Positions 37,628 through 47,800 of a DNA stretch of 64,000 nt are shown one piece after another. The notes under the pieces are model-generated. The model saw only the letters and a program-made list of their open reading frames with translations, was not told the DNA's origin and did not search any database. The stretch is taken from the NCBI GenBank assembly GCA_944322565.1, contig CALUPG010000004.1, positions 118,994 through 182,993 of the forward strand, in the 5' to 3' direction. Origin of the DNA: an uncultured Bacteroidales bacterium. Lineage in GTDB: Bacteria; Bacteroidota; Bacteroidia; Bacteroidales; UBA932. The first letter of the stretch is position 1; each line of letters starts with the position of its first letter. Made by a program: the position numbers and the translations under genes.

Positions 37628-39472
37628 ATGAAGAGATTTTTTGTAATTCCGGCTGCCTGCATCCTTGCGATGACCGCATGCCAGGAACATGAGCCCGAGA
37701 CCGGAATGGTGATGCCTGCGCCCCAGAACATCAGGTGCACGGGCAATACGGAGAATTCCCTTGCATTCTCATGGGATAAAGTCGAGGGCGCGGAGCAGTA
37801 TGCGGCAAGACTTGTCACGACAGAAGACGGAGAATCAGTAGAACTCAAGTACGAGACTTCCGAGTCTGTGATTTTCAGCGGACTGGAGCCCGGGGTGTCC
37901 TATACCTGCATGGTAAGGGCCATTGCCGGGATGGACTATTCTCCGTTCGCATCGTCCGAGCCTGTGACGACAGGAGGCGGGCTCAGTCCTGATCCCGATG
38001 ACCCTGAAGATGAAGGGCTGTATGCGGAGATGAAGATTCCTGCGGCTGAGGATGAGCATGGGGCTGCCCTTGCTTTCCCGGGGGCAGAAGGCGGCGGAAT
38101 GTACACCACCGGCGGCCGGGGAGGCAGGATAATCCATGTTACCAACCTCAATGACAGCGGCACCGGTTCCCTGCGTGCTGCCGTCGAGGCAAGCGGGCCG
38201 AGGATTGTCGTGTTTGATGTGGCCGGCATCATAGAATTGTCCTCGAAGCTCAGGATCAGAAACGGCGACCTGACCATTGCCGGGCAGACGGCTCCGGGCG
38301 ACGGCATCTGCATAAAGAATTATGCGACAGTGGTGGAGGCAGACAATGTCATCATCCGTTTCGTCAGATTCCGCCTCGGAGACCAGGGAGCGAATGCAGA
38401 TGACGGCGAAGATGCAATATGGGGCCGCCGCCAGAGGGACATAATCATTGACCATTGCTCGATGTCTTGGTCGATAGACGAGTGTGCCTCATTCTACGGC
38501 AATTCCAATTTCACGATGCAGTGGTGTATATTGACCGAGAGCCTCAGGCACTCCGTGCACGACAAGGGCAGCCATGGCTATGGCGGCATCTGGGGCGGGG
38601 AGAATGCTTCTTTCCACCATAATCTGCTTGCCAACCACGACAGCCGCAACCCTCGCTTCGACCATCCTGAAATCTATGAGAATCCTTCCGACCCTGACCG
38701 GCGCGGCAATGTGGACTATCGCAACAATGCAGTCTACAACTGGGGAAGCAACAGTACATACGGCGGCGAGGGCGGACATTTCAACATGGTCGGGAACTAT
38801 TACAGGCAGGGTCCGGCTTCGCGCGACCGCGCATATTTCATAGATGCCAACGGAATCTATACCTCAAGCGGCACAGATTACGGCTATCCGTATCTCTACA
38901 TGGACGGCAACTATTATGTCCAGTATACCGGCATGACTGCAGAGGACGGGGTATACTGGCATGACCACGGGACAAACACGCCTCCCGATGCATCAAGGCT
39001 TCTTTCCTCCCTTCTTCCGATATCAGGCCCTGACGGACAGACAGTCTATACCACGACACATTCTGCACAGGATGCCTTTGCCCTGATATGCGAAACAGGC
39101 GGGGCTTCTCTTGTCCGGGATGAGGTTGATGAGAGGGCCTGTCTTGATGCACAGACAGGCACGGCATCATGTTCCGACGGAGGCAACGGCAGTGAGGACG
39201 GAATAATCGACACTCCTACGGCAGTCGGCGGCTGGCCTGAATATTCGGCAGCCACGGAAAATGAGGCCAATGACAAGACCGACACCGACGGGGACGGAAT
39301 CCCGGACTGGTTCGAAGAAAAGTTCGGCCTTGACACGGAGTCGGATGATTCCAAGGCTATGACGATTGATACCAAGGGTAGATATACCAACATTGAAATG
39401 TACCTTCATTATCTTGTGCGCGACATAGTGGCGTCACAGGCTGGGAACGGCATATACACTGCTCTCGATTGA
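37628..39472 (+). CDS. FN3-PL1 pectate lyase lipoprotein
   Basis: 614 residues from the ATG at 37628; the signal ends ILAMTAC (lipobox). Residues about 30-110 form a fibronectin type III domain (NSLAFSWDKVEGAEQYAARL). Residues about 150-470 are PL1: FPGAEGGGMYTTGGRGGR, IAGQTAPGDGICI, IDHCSMSWSIDECASFYG, HGYGGIWGGENASFHHN and SRNPRFDHPE. It is close in sequence to the PL1 module of the preceding gene, suggesting duplication. The C-terminus has DTDGDGIPDWFEEKFGLD, a calcium-binding loop of the thrombospondin-3 or dockerin kind. Probably a surface endo-lyase. Confidence 0.9.
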   Translation: MKRFFVIPAACILAMTACQEHEPETGMVMPAPQNIRCTGNTENSLAFSWDKVEGAEQYAARLVTTEDGESVELKYETSESVIFSGLEPGVSYTCMVRAIAGMDYSPFASSEPVTTGGGLSPDPDDPEDEGLYAEMKIPAAEDEHGAALAFPGAEGGGMYTTGGRGGRIIHVTNLNDSGTGSLRAAVEASGPRIVVFDVAGIIELSSKLRIRNGDLTIAGQTAPGDGICIKNYATVVEADNVIIRFVRFRLGDQGANADDGEDAIWGRRQRDIIIDHCSMSWSIDECASFYGNSNFTMQWCILTESLRHSVHDKGSHGYGGIWGGENASFHHNLLANHDSRNPRFDHPEIYENPSDPDRRGNVDYRNNAVYNWGSNSTYGGEGGHFNMVGNYYRQGPASRDRAYFIDANGIYTSSGTDYGYPYLYMDGNYYVQYTGMTAEDGVYWHDHGTNTPPDASRLLSSLLPISGPDGQTVYTTTHSAQDAFALICETGGASLVRDEVDERACLDAQTGTASCSDGGNGSEDGIIDTPTAVGGWPEYSAATENEANDKTDTDGDGIPDWFEEKFGLDTESDDSKAMTIDTKGRYTNIEMYLHYLVRDIVASQAGNGIYTALD

Positions 39473-39536
39473 TTCTCCTGACACGGGCGGGCCACATCTG
39501 CGGCTCTCTTGCCGATATGTGTCGTTACCGTACACG

Positions 39537-39584
39537 GAAAAATTGTCGCAATGTTAAAAAATACAAGCTTTGCGACAATTTTTC
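39537..39584. promoter_or_regulatory. 15-base perfect inverted repeat upstream of susC
   Basis: GAAAAATTGTCGCAA (39537-39551) and TTGCGACAATTTTTC (39570-39584) are perfectly complementary, spaced by 18 bases. It lies 65 bases after the lyase stop and 100 bases before susC. The T run in the right arm could make it a weak terminator ending the enzyme operon; alternatively it is an operator for susC. The rest of 39473-39683 holds nothing else clear. Confidence 0.6.
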
Positions 39585-39683
39585 GCATATTGCATTGTCA
39601 TTAATAGGTAATTTCGCATAACAGTTGATGTCAAAAGGCAAAAACAATAACCAAATAACAAATACTAACCAAATAGTTCTTTT

Positions 39684-42600
39684 ATGAAAAATCTGAAATA
39701 CAAGATTTCTCTGCTGGTTGCAGGGCTGCTTGCGACATTATCATTGTCGGCCCAGGAGATCAGCGGCGTCGTAAAAGATACCGGCGGCCTTCCTCTGGTC
39801 GGCGTGTCGGTCTTTGTGGACGGCACAACTATGGGAGTCTCGACTGACGCAGACGGAAGATATGCAATCAATGTTCCGGAAGCAAAAGGAAAGACCCTGG
39901 TGTTCTCTTGTATCGGTATGAGAACACATAGTGTTACAATCGGAAACTCATTACGGATAGATGTCATTCTTGATGAAGATGCCAATTTCCTTGAGGAGAC
40001 GGTTGTCATCGGTTATGCCACGGTGAAGAGAAAAGACCTCATGGGCTCTGTGTCTTCCGTAGACAGCAAGGCTCTGAATGCGATGCCGGTCACTTCCGTC
40101 AGTGAGGCCCTTTCCGGAAGGATGGCTGGAGTACAGGTAACGACGACAGAAGGTGATCCTGATGCTGAAATCAAAATCCGTGTACGCGGTGCCGGTTCCA
40201 TCACACAGGACAGTTCACCTCTTTATATTGTGGACGGATTTCCTGTGGAAAGCATCTCTGATATCCCGGCTTCTGACATACAGTCAATCGATGTGCTCAA
40301 GGATGCATTCTCTACTGCAATATACGGTTCCAGAGGAGCAAACGGAGTTGTACTCGTGACGACAAAGGGCGGCACGAGCGGAAAATTTTCCGTCAGCTAC
40401 AACGCATATTGGGGGATGAAGAAGATGGCAAATGCCGATGCCATTCAGGTAAACAGTCCGTATGACTTTGTCCGCAACCAGTATGAACTCTCTATGATAA
40501 GAGGTACATACGATGATGATTATGTGGACTATTTCGGTTCATACCAGGATATCGACCTGTACCGGAATGTCGAGGGGAATGACTGGATACGCCAGGTCTT
40601 CGGAAATACAGGGACTAACTACAGCCACAATGTCTCCGTATCCGGAAGCACTGACAAGGTGCGCTGGACTGCCAGCTATTCACATATCGGGGACAATGCC
40701 ATCATGACAGGTTCCACCTACAAGAGGGACAACCTCAACTTCAAGGCCAATTTCAAGCCTATCAGACAGCTTGAGTTTGATGTGAATGCCAGATATTCCA
40801 ATACAAGGATAATGGGCTCGGGCTCCAACTCGATGAATGACGCAGGCTCCACATCAGGAAACGGCCGTCTCAAGCACTCCGTGCAGTATACTCCGATTCC
40901 AATTGCCGAGGGCGCAGCTTCCGGTTCCGACCTTGAGGAGGACTATGGAGACAACGCACCTCCTCTCCAGTCAGTGGCCGACAATGACAACAAGCGCGTG
41001 CGCCGCAACTGGACGGTGAACGGGGCTGTCACATGGCACATAATCAAGAATCTCAACCTCAGGGTGGAAGGCGGTCTTGACGACTATACACAGGAGAATA
41101 ACAGATTCTACGGTCTCACCACATATTATGTGGGCAATAATGCACAGTATCAGGACCATCCGGCAACACGGTACACCGACCAATACAGGCAGACCATCCG
41201 CAACACCAACACGCTCAGCTACAATTTTGAAGAAGTGTTCAAGGATGACCGTCATCATCTGGACATCCTCCTCGGCCAGGAGTATATCGTGAAGAAATCC
41301 AATGAACTTACCTCTATGGTGGAGAATTTCCCGGTTTTCTTTGATGCGGAAATGGCATGGAACTTCATGTCCACGGGTACTGCGATATCCACCAACAACT
41401 ATTATGACCAGAACGACAAGCTTCTTTCATTCTTCGGCCGGGCCAACTATGTATTTGACGACAGGTATTCCGTATCGGCGACAATGAGGGCCGACGGCTC
41501 ATCCAAGTTCACCAAAGGGAACCAGTGGGGATATTTCCCTTCTGCGGCAGTGTCCTGGACTATTTCCAACGAGCCGTGGATGAAAAGTGCATCCGACTGG
41601 CTGAACAACCTCAAGCTTCGCTACAGCTATGGTACCGCCGGCAACAATAACATCCCGTCCGGAATGACAATGCTGAATTTCGCATCATTCTCCACTTCCT
41701 GGATTTCACAAAGTGACACATACTGGTCTACGGTGACAGACGGCGGAGATACCATCATGCCCAATGAGGACCTGACATGGGAGACTACGATATCACATAA
41801 TATCGGGCTCGACTTCTCATTCTTCAAAAGCCGGCTCAGCGGCTCCTTCGAACTCTATCACAATACTACCAAGGATCTTCTCATCCAGTTTCCGACTGCC
41901 GGCTCAGGATATGAGTTCCAGTACCGGAACATGGGGTCTGTCCAGAACAAGGGATTTGAGATTTCTCTCAATGCTGTCCTTGTCGAGAAAGAAAACTTCG
42001 GACTGACTCTCGGAGCCAATCTCAGCATGAATGAGAATATGGTCACAAGCCTCGGAGGTCTTGACAGAATCGAGTCAGAGACGCAGTGGGCTTCCACTGA
42101 AATAGGCACGGACTATCTCGTGACTGTCGGCCAGCCTCTCGGCAATATCTACGGCTATGAGTCTGACGGAATGTATACGGTAGATGATTTCACATACAAC
42201 GGGAAAGAGTGGGTGCTCAATGATGATGTCGTGGACTGCTCGGCTGTCATCGGTGACCAGTATCTGAGGCCGGGCGCCATGAAACTCAAAGATCAGGACG
42301 GGGACGGTGAAGTTACTGTTGATGACAAGAAAATCATCGGCAACGCCACCCCTAAGGGATTCGGAGGCATTTCCCTCACAGGTTATCTCTACGGATTCGA
42401 CTTCTCCGCCAACTTCAACTATGTCTTCGGCAACGACATCTATAATGCCAACAAGATAGAGTTCACTTCCACGAGAAAATACCGCAACAGGAACCTCATG
42501 AAGACTGACGAGCAGAGGTGGACCAACATTGACTGGTCTACGGGGCAGATGATTACAGACCCTGAAGTTCTCCGCGATGTCAATGCCGGAGCGACGCTCT

Positions 42601-42896
42601 GGTCTCCGGCTGTGGGCAATGCCGTCCTTTCGGACTGGGCGGTCGAAGACGGGTCGTTCCTCAGGCTTTCTTCCGCTACCGTAGGATATACGCTGCCGTC
42701 GCAGCTTACAATGAAGGCAAAGATTTCCAGACTGCGCTTCTATGTGACAGGAACAAATCTTTTCTGCCTCACAAGGTATTCGGGATATGACCCTGAGGTC
42801 GATACACGCCGTGCGACTCCTCTTACCCCGGGCGTAGACTATTCAGCCTATCCCAAGAGCATAGGATTCGTTGTGGGACTTAATCTTACTTTCTAA
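39684..42896 (+). CDS. SusC/RagA-type TonB-dependent outer membrane transporter
   Basis: 1070 residues. A signal peptide ends SLSAQ, followed by a carboxypeptidase-regulatory-like domain (ISGVVKDTGGLPLVGVSVFV, about 25-110). The plug follows with VVIGYATVKRKDLMGSVSSV, IRVRGAGSITQDSSPLYIVD and IYGSRGANGVVLVTTKGG, and then a 22-strand barrel ending in VGLNLTF with the C-terminal Phe used for barrel insertion. It imports oligosaccharides, presumably pectin fragments, with the SusD lipoprotein encoded 11 bases downstream. The gene belongs to the pectin locus. Confidence 0.96.
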   Translation: MKNLKYKISLLVAGLLATLSLSAQEISGVVKDTGGLPLVGVSVFVDGTTMGVSTDADGRYAINVPEAKGKTLVFSCIGMRTHSVTIGNSLRIDVILDEDANFLEETVVIGYATVKRKDLMGSVSSVDSKALNAMPVTSVSEALSGRMAGVQVTTTEGDPDAEIKIRVRGAGSITQDSSPLYIVDGFPVESISDIPASDIQSIDVLKDAFSTAIYGSRGANGVVLVTTKGGTSGKFSVSYNAYWGMKKMANADAIQVNSPYDFVRNQYELSMIRGTYDDDYVDYFGSYQDIDLYRNVEGNDWIRQVFGNTGTNYSHNVSVSGSTDKVRWTASYSHIGDNAIMTGSTYKRDNLNFKANFKPIRQLEFDVNARYSNTRIMGSGSNSMNDAGSTSGNGRLKHSVQYTPIPIAEGAASGSDLEEDYGDNAPPLQSVADNDNKRVRRNWTVNGAVTWHIIKNLNLRVEGGLDDYTQENNRFYGLTTYYVGNNAQYQDHPATRYTDQYRQTIRNTNTLSYNFEEVFKDDRHHLDILLGQEYIVKKSNELTSMVENFPVFFDAEMAWNFMSTGTAISTNNYYDQNDKLLSFFGRANYVFDDRYSVSATMRADGSSKFTKGNQWGYFPSAAVSWTISNEPWMKSASDWLNNLKLRYSYGTAGNNNIPSGMTMLNFASFSTSWISQSDTYWSTVTDGGDTIMPNEDLTWETTISHNIGLDFSFFKSRLSGSFELYHNTTKDLLIQFPTAGSGYEFQYRNMGSVQNKGFEISLNAVLVEKENFGLTLGANLSMNENMVTSLGGLDRIESETQWASTEIGTDYLVTVGQPLGNIYGYESDGMYTVDDFTYNGKEWVLNDDVVDCSAVIGDQYLRPGAMKLKDQDGDGEVTVDDKKIIGNATPKGFGGISLTGYLYGFDFSANFNYVFGNDIYNANKIEFTSTRKYRNRNLMKTDEQRWTNIDWSTGQMITDPEVLRDVNAGATLWSPAVGNAVLSDWAVEDGSFLRLSSATVGYTLPSQLTMKAKISRLRFYVTGTNLFCLTRYSGYDPEVDTRRATPLTPGVDYSAYPKSIGFVVGLNLTF

Positions 42897-42907
42897 AAGA
42901 CAGAGCT

Positions 42908-44824
42908 ATGAACATTATAAAAAGAATATTGGCCGGAGCCGGAATCCTTGCCGGACTGTCGCTCGCATCCTGTGATCTTACAACAGAATCGCAGTCAACT
43001 TTTGCTGAGCCTTCTGTGTTTTCAGACCCGACTCTCACTGAATATCAGATATACTCGATATATGAGGTGTTCGGTCACACCAACTCGCACAGAGGCCGTT
43101 ACCTTCCGTGGTACGGCTACAACACCGACATAGAATGGTATATCTCCAACACGATGGACGACAAGGCTGACATCGTGCGCTACAACATGATTAGCACCAA
43201 TTCCCAGCTGAATGTGCCTGACGGGCCATACAATGAACTGTTTGCCGGCATTGAGCGTGCCAATCTGACAATAGACGGAATCAGGGAGTACGGAGACCCC
43301 CTGTCCCGTCCCGAGATGGCGGCCCTCCTCGGAGAGGCGCTTACGATGAGGGCTGTACTCTATGCTGAGCTGCTGAAGGCATACGGTGAAGTCCCTGCCC
43401 GTTTCGGTCCTGTCACCCCTGAGACAATATATCTCAACAAGTCCGACAGGGATGACATATACAAGCAGCTTCTTGCTGACCTCGAAGAGGCTATCCCTTA
43501 TCTTTCATACAATGTCGCCACTACCGACAGGGTAAGCCGCGCTTTTGCCGCAGGAATGTATGCCCGCCTGGCTCTGATGGCTTCCGGATATGCCCTCAGA
43601 CCTGACAAGGGGTCTGTAGGAACCGGAAATCCAGGCACTGTGAGGCTTTCTGACGACCCTGAACTTTCCAAGGCAGCCCTTTATCCGAAGGCTCTTGAAT
43701 ATCTGAAGGATGTCATCAATGCCTCAGGCCTGGAACTTGAGCCGGACTATGAGGCCCTGTGGAAGAGCGTGAACGAAATGGACTTGACAGCCGGTCATGA
43801 GATTATATGGGTGATTCCGTTCAGTAACTCCCGCGGACGATGGAACTATACCTTTGCCATACGCAACAACGGCTACACTGATTATTCTCCTACAACATCC
43901 AACCGGGGGGGGCAGGCAGGTCCTGTGCCATATGTATATTACTGGTATGGTGAGAATGATTCACGCCGGGACATCAGCTGCGTCAATTACGAATGGGAAG
44001 ACCGCGGCAACGGCACATTGCCTTATCCTGCCGGCATAGCCAACTGGTATTTCGGCAAATACCGCTTCGAATGGATGACGACCCACCCTTATGGCGGAGG
44101 AAATGATGACGGAGTCAAGCCTGTCTATATGCGTTACGCAGACATTCTTCTCATGGCAGCCGAGCTGGCCAACTGTTCCGGCGATGAGAACGGTTCCGTA
44201 ACCAGAGATGAAAGCTATGCCAAGGAATGCCTGAGGACTGTGCTCAGAAGAGCCTACCTGGATCATGAGGCAGATGCCGACGCCATAGTCGACGCCCTCT
44301 CGGGAGAAGAGAATATATTTGAAGAAATCAAGAAGCAGCGGGCCCTTGAGTTTGTCGGAGAATTTCTCCGCAAGGCTGACCTCATCAGATGGAACTGCCT
44401 GAAATCAAGCCTGGACGGGGCGTCGGAAGAACTGGTGACCATGAGAGACAAGGGTACAGGTCCTGTGACAGGATTCAACTATGCCGGCCTCGGCACATAT
44501 CTCTGGTACCGCCACGGCACCGTGGACGGAATCCCTTCAATCGAGATGTACGGGATTCACAATGGGGAGACGGCAGCTACTGATGTCATCGCTCCGGAAG
44601 GTTCCGGCTGGGTTCCTTATACCAATTCGGACGGTGAGCCTTCAAGATATTTCTACTATGAGAACGGCAAGGGAGCGTTCATAAGTTCCGACACCGGATT
44701 CGACAAGGCCGTGAACGGATTCTATGATGAAGAGACCAATCCTGACGCAAAGCAGTGGTGGCCGATACCGCAGACTACCATCACCAATGCCCAGGGCTCA
44801 CTCTACAATGACTACGGTTATTAG
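42908..44824 (+). CDS. SusD/RagB-type surface glycan-binding lipoprotein
   Basis: 638 residues; the signal ends LSLASC (lipobox). It has the SusD helical TPR fold, with ALLGEALTMRAVLYAELLKA, YKQLLADLEEAIPYL and RAFAAGMYARLALMASGYAL, and the C-terminal motif VYMRYADILLMAAELAN followed by EIKKQRALEFVGEFLRKADLIRW. It closes the SusC barrel as a lid and binds the substrate. It follows susC by 11 bases and precedes the large lipoprotein gene by 24. Confidence 0.96.
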   Translation: MNIIKRILAGAGILAGLSLASCDLTTESQSTFAEPSVFSDPTLTEYQIYSIYEVFGHTNSHRGRYLPWYGYNTDIEWYISNTMDDKADIVRYNMISTNSQLNVPDGPYNELFAGIERANLTIDGIREYGDPLSRPEMAALLGEALTMRAVLYAELLKAYGEVPARFGPVTPETIYLNKSDRDDIYKQLLADLEEAIPYLSYNVATTDRVSRAFAAGMYARLALMASGYALRPDKGSVGTGNPGTVRLSDDPELSKAALYPKALEYLKDVINASGLELEPDYEALWKSVNEMDLTAGHEIIWVIPFSNSRGRWNYTFAIRNNGYTDYSPTTSNRGGQAGPVPYVYYWYGENDSRRDISCVNYEWEDRGNGTLPYPAGIANWYFGKYRFEWMTTHPYGGGNDDGVKPVYMRYADILLMAAELANCSGDENGSVTRDESYAKECLRTVLRRAYLDHEADADAIVDALSGEENIFEEIKKQRALEFVGEFLRKADLIRWNCLKSSLDGASEELVTMRDKGTGPVTGFNYAGLGTYLWYRHGTVDGIPSIEMYGIHNGETAATDVIAPEGSGWVPYTNSDGEPSRYFYYENGKGAFISSDTGFDKAVNGFYDEETNPDAKQWWPIPQTTITNAQGSLYNDYGY

Positions 44825-44848
44825 CAGACAGAATAAAAAGTTAATTAT

Positions 44849-47800
44849 ATGAAAAAGATATTCTCCATATTATCCCTCGGCCTTTCGGCGCTTGCAGTCT
44901 CAGTCCTTGCGGCCGGCTGCGTGGAAGAAGTGCCGGAAGTCATTGAGGATCTCAACCTCTCCAATGTCCTCATGCCTAACAGCCCGACAGCGACTGTCAG
45001 TACGGCCGACGGGCATACGGTCACATTCTCATGGACCAACTCCAATACTGCCACCCAGTATCTGATTGAAATCTATCAGTTTGAGACTGAATCTGCTCCG
45101 GCATCGGCAGATGCTGTCACAGAAGAGATGCTCTCGTCGATGACTCCTCAGGAAGAGGTCGTGATGCCGGCAGAGAGCGGCAGCCGCACAAGCACCGATG
45201 TTGTCCTTGACAGGGAATACAGCTATTATGCGCGCGTTTGCGGACAGAACAGGGCTGAAGGTTCTTCCCAGGGAGATTCCAAGTGGGCAGTATTCCCGTA
45301 TCCTATCGATACATATACGATAATGGACCCTCTCGCAAGTTTTACTCTTGCCGACAGGACCTCCAGCTCCGTATCGGTTGAATGGACTCTTGCCCAGGAC
45401 GATGAGGACGGAATCAACCAGATCCGTGTGTCACCGAATCCCGATGACGAGACATCTGCATTCAAGGCATACCCTGTGACAGGAGGAACGACTTCTCTTG
45501 TAATAGACGGCCTCAAGGCCTCTACCCGCTATACTGTTGCCGCACATTTCAATTCGGCGACAAGAGGTACAATCTTCGCATGGACAAGGCCTTCTGCAGA
45601 AGGCGCAGTACAGGTTTCTGACACTGCGGCCTTCAAGCAGGCTCTCGTCGAGGCTGCCGACTGGGCTACCCCTCCTCTCAAGATTCAGGTCGCCTACAAT
45701 GACGGCATACCATATGAGATGGGCCCGATGCATATTCTCGGACCTGTGGAAATCTACGGCGAGCAGACGGTCGACGGGGCAAGTCCTGTCATCATCGGAT
45801 ATTTCAATATGCGCTCACCGGGCATCAGCTACACATATACAGACTATACCAACCCTGATGCCCCTGTTGAAAACACGGTCGATAATATTCTCGGAGCAAC
45901 ATCGCTCAGGGCCGAGGCGCTTTCATTCAGCGGCAATGCATACGAGCTCGGAAGGAATGTGACATTCGCCGAGAACTTCCCTGCAGAATCATCGGTCAGT
46001 GTTGAAATCATCAACTGCGAGATGTCCGGATATTCCAACGGAATGTTCTATGACAACAGCAAGACCGTCAATTTCGGCAAGATCAGCTACGAGTCTGTAT
46101 ATGTGTCCGACATCAGCGGTGACGGCGGTGACAACTTCGACATCCGAGCCGAGAATACAATCGGAAGCATCACAATGCGCAACAGCACATTTACCGACGG
46201 AATGAGGACATTCATCCGCATCGACAAGGCGACTGTCAATTCATTGGTGTTCGAGAACAATACCGTTAACAATCTCGTCGGAATCGACAACGGCAACAAC
46301 AAGGGCCTGTTCAATATCAGGGGAACTGTCGCAACATTCGAAATCAGCGACAATCTTTTCCTCAATCTGAACGGATGCCCGTCCAGGACAGTGATGTTCC
46401 CGACGCAGGCCACGGCATATCCGACACTTGTGTCCGGCAACTATTATTACAATCTTGCGGATACATTCTTCTATGACCCGGAAGCCCAGAGCTGTCCGTC
46501 ATCGGATGAGTTCCCTCAGTCTGCAGCCATTGCCGGCGGCGGGGCAGTCCTCACCCAGGATCCTTGCTACAACAGCGAAAGAGGCATCTTCAATGTTACC
46601 AGTGCGGCAGTCCTTGCTGCCGAGGCCGGAGACCCGAGGTGGCTCACCGACTATGTTGAGCAGCCTGATCCGGACCTTGTGCCTGTAGAATACGGCTATA
46701 CATGGGATCTTACAGACACTGACACATATTATGATGTCATCGACGAGTCTTGCGTGAGAGGAAACACGAGGTTCATCATCTCCTCCAATCCTATCAATGT
46801 TACTGGGGACGGCTTTGAATTTACGGCTGAACCGGCCTCATTTGAATATTCCGGAGTGCCGACCGACTGCGCAATGGCATTCCTTGTGGACGGGCCGGGT
46901 TCAGTGGTGCTTTCTTCTGTGGAGGACGGCTCTTCCAATGACCACATTACCGTGGCATACGGACCTGCGGACGGGTCTTCCGTTGAGGAAGTAGCCGGAG
47001 CAGTGTATGCAGGCGCGGTACGCACAAAGGTAGTGTTCCCGGATTTTGCGGAAGGCGAGCAGCATCTTGTGTACATCTACGCCTGCGGCCCTGTAATCCT
47101 GAGCGAACTTTCATGGACGGCCGATACCGAGACCGGCGGAACATCTCCTCTTGACACTCCTTCGAATGTGGCGCTTTCTGTACCTGAGGCCTCAGACGGC
47201 ATTGTGACGCTTTCATGGGACGCCGTGGACAATGCAGCATCCTATATGATCAAATGGACCGGACCAGTGCCGTCTCTGGAGGATTCACTTTCAGTGACAG
47301 AAAACAGTCATGAGTTCTCTGTGGCCGACCTTGCCACTGGCATATACAATTTCTCCGTGCGCGCCGACATTTCCGAGACTGACCTCTCTCATGAGTCTTC
47401 AGAATTGTCCGAGGCTGTGAAATTCATCAGGCGGGAAACTCTCTCGAATGTCTCCGCGACATCACCTACGACATGGGGGCTTGAGGACTTCACTTTCATG
47501 CAGGAACTCATCGGTTCAGACCAGAATACCGACCCTGAGACTATCTGGGGAGATTCGTTCATCTACAATAACCTTGAGTATTATGCTGGAAATACAATCA
47601 GGTTCGCCAATTCGGACGGTCTTGTCTGCTTCCAGTATCCTGGCGGCAGCAACAATCCGCCAAACAGACGCTATCTGCGCTTCCTTGCCGGCGGCAGCGG
47701 TTCCGTTACAGTGACATTTGATGCCACAGCTTCAGGACGCAACCTGTATGTCCAGACGGCGGGAGTCTCCGGCCCTGCCCATGAAGCACCTAACACCGGT

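Noticed and set aside
36304..37848. 514-residue minus-strand ORF opposite the GH105-PL1 and FN3-PL1 genes
   Set aside because: It lies antisense to well-supported enzyme domains and shows no domain or motif of its own; long antisense frames are common in this codon-biased DNA.
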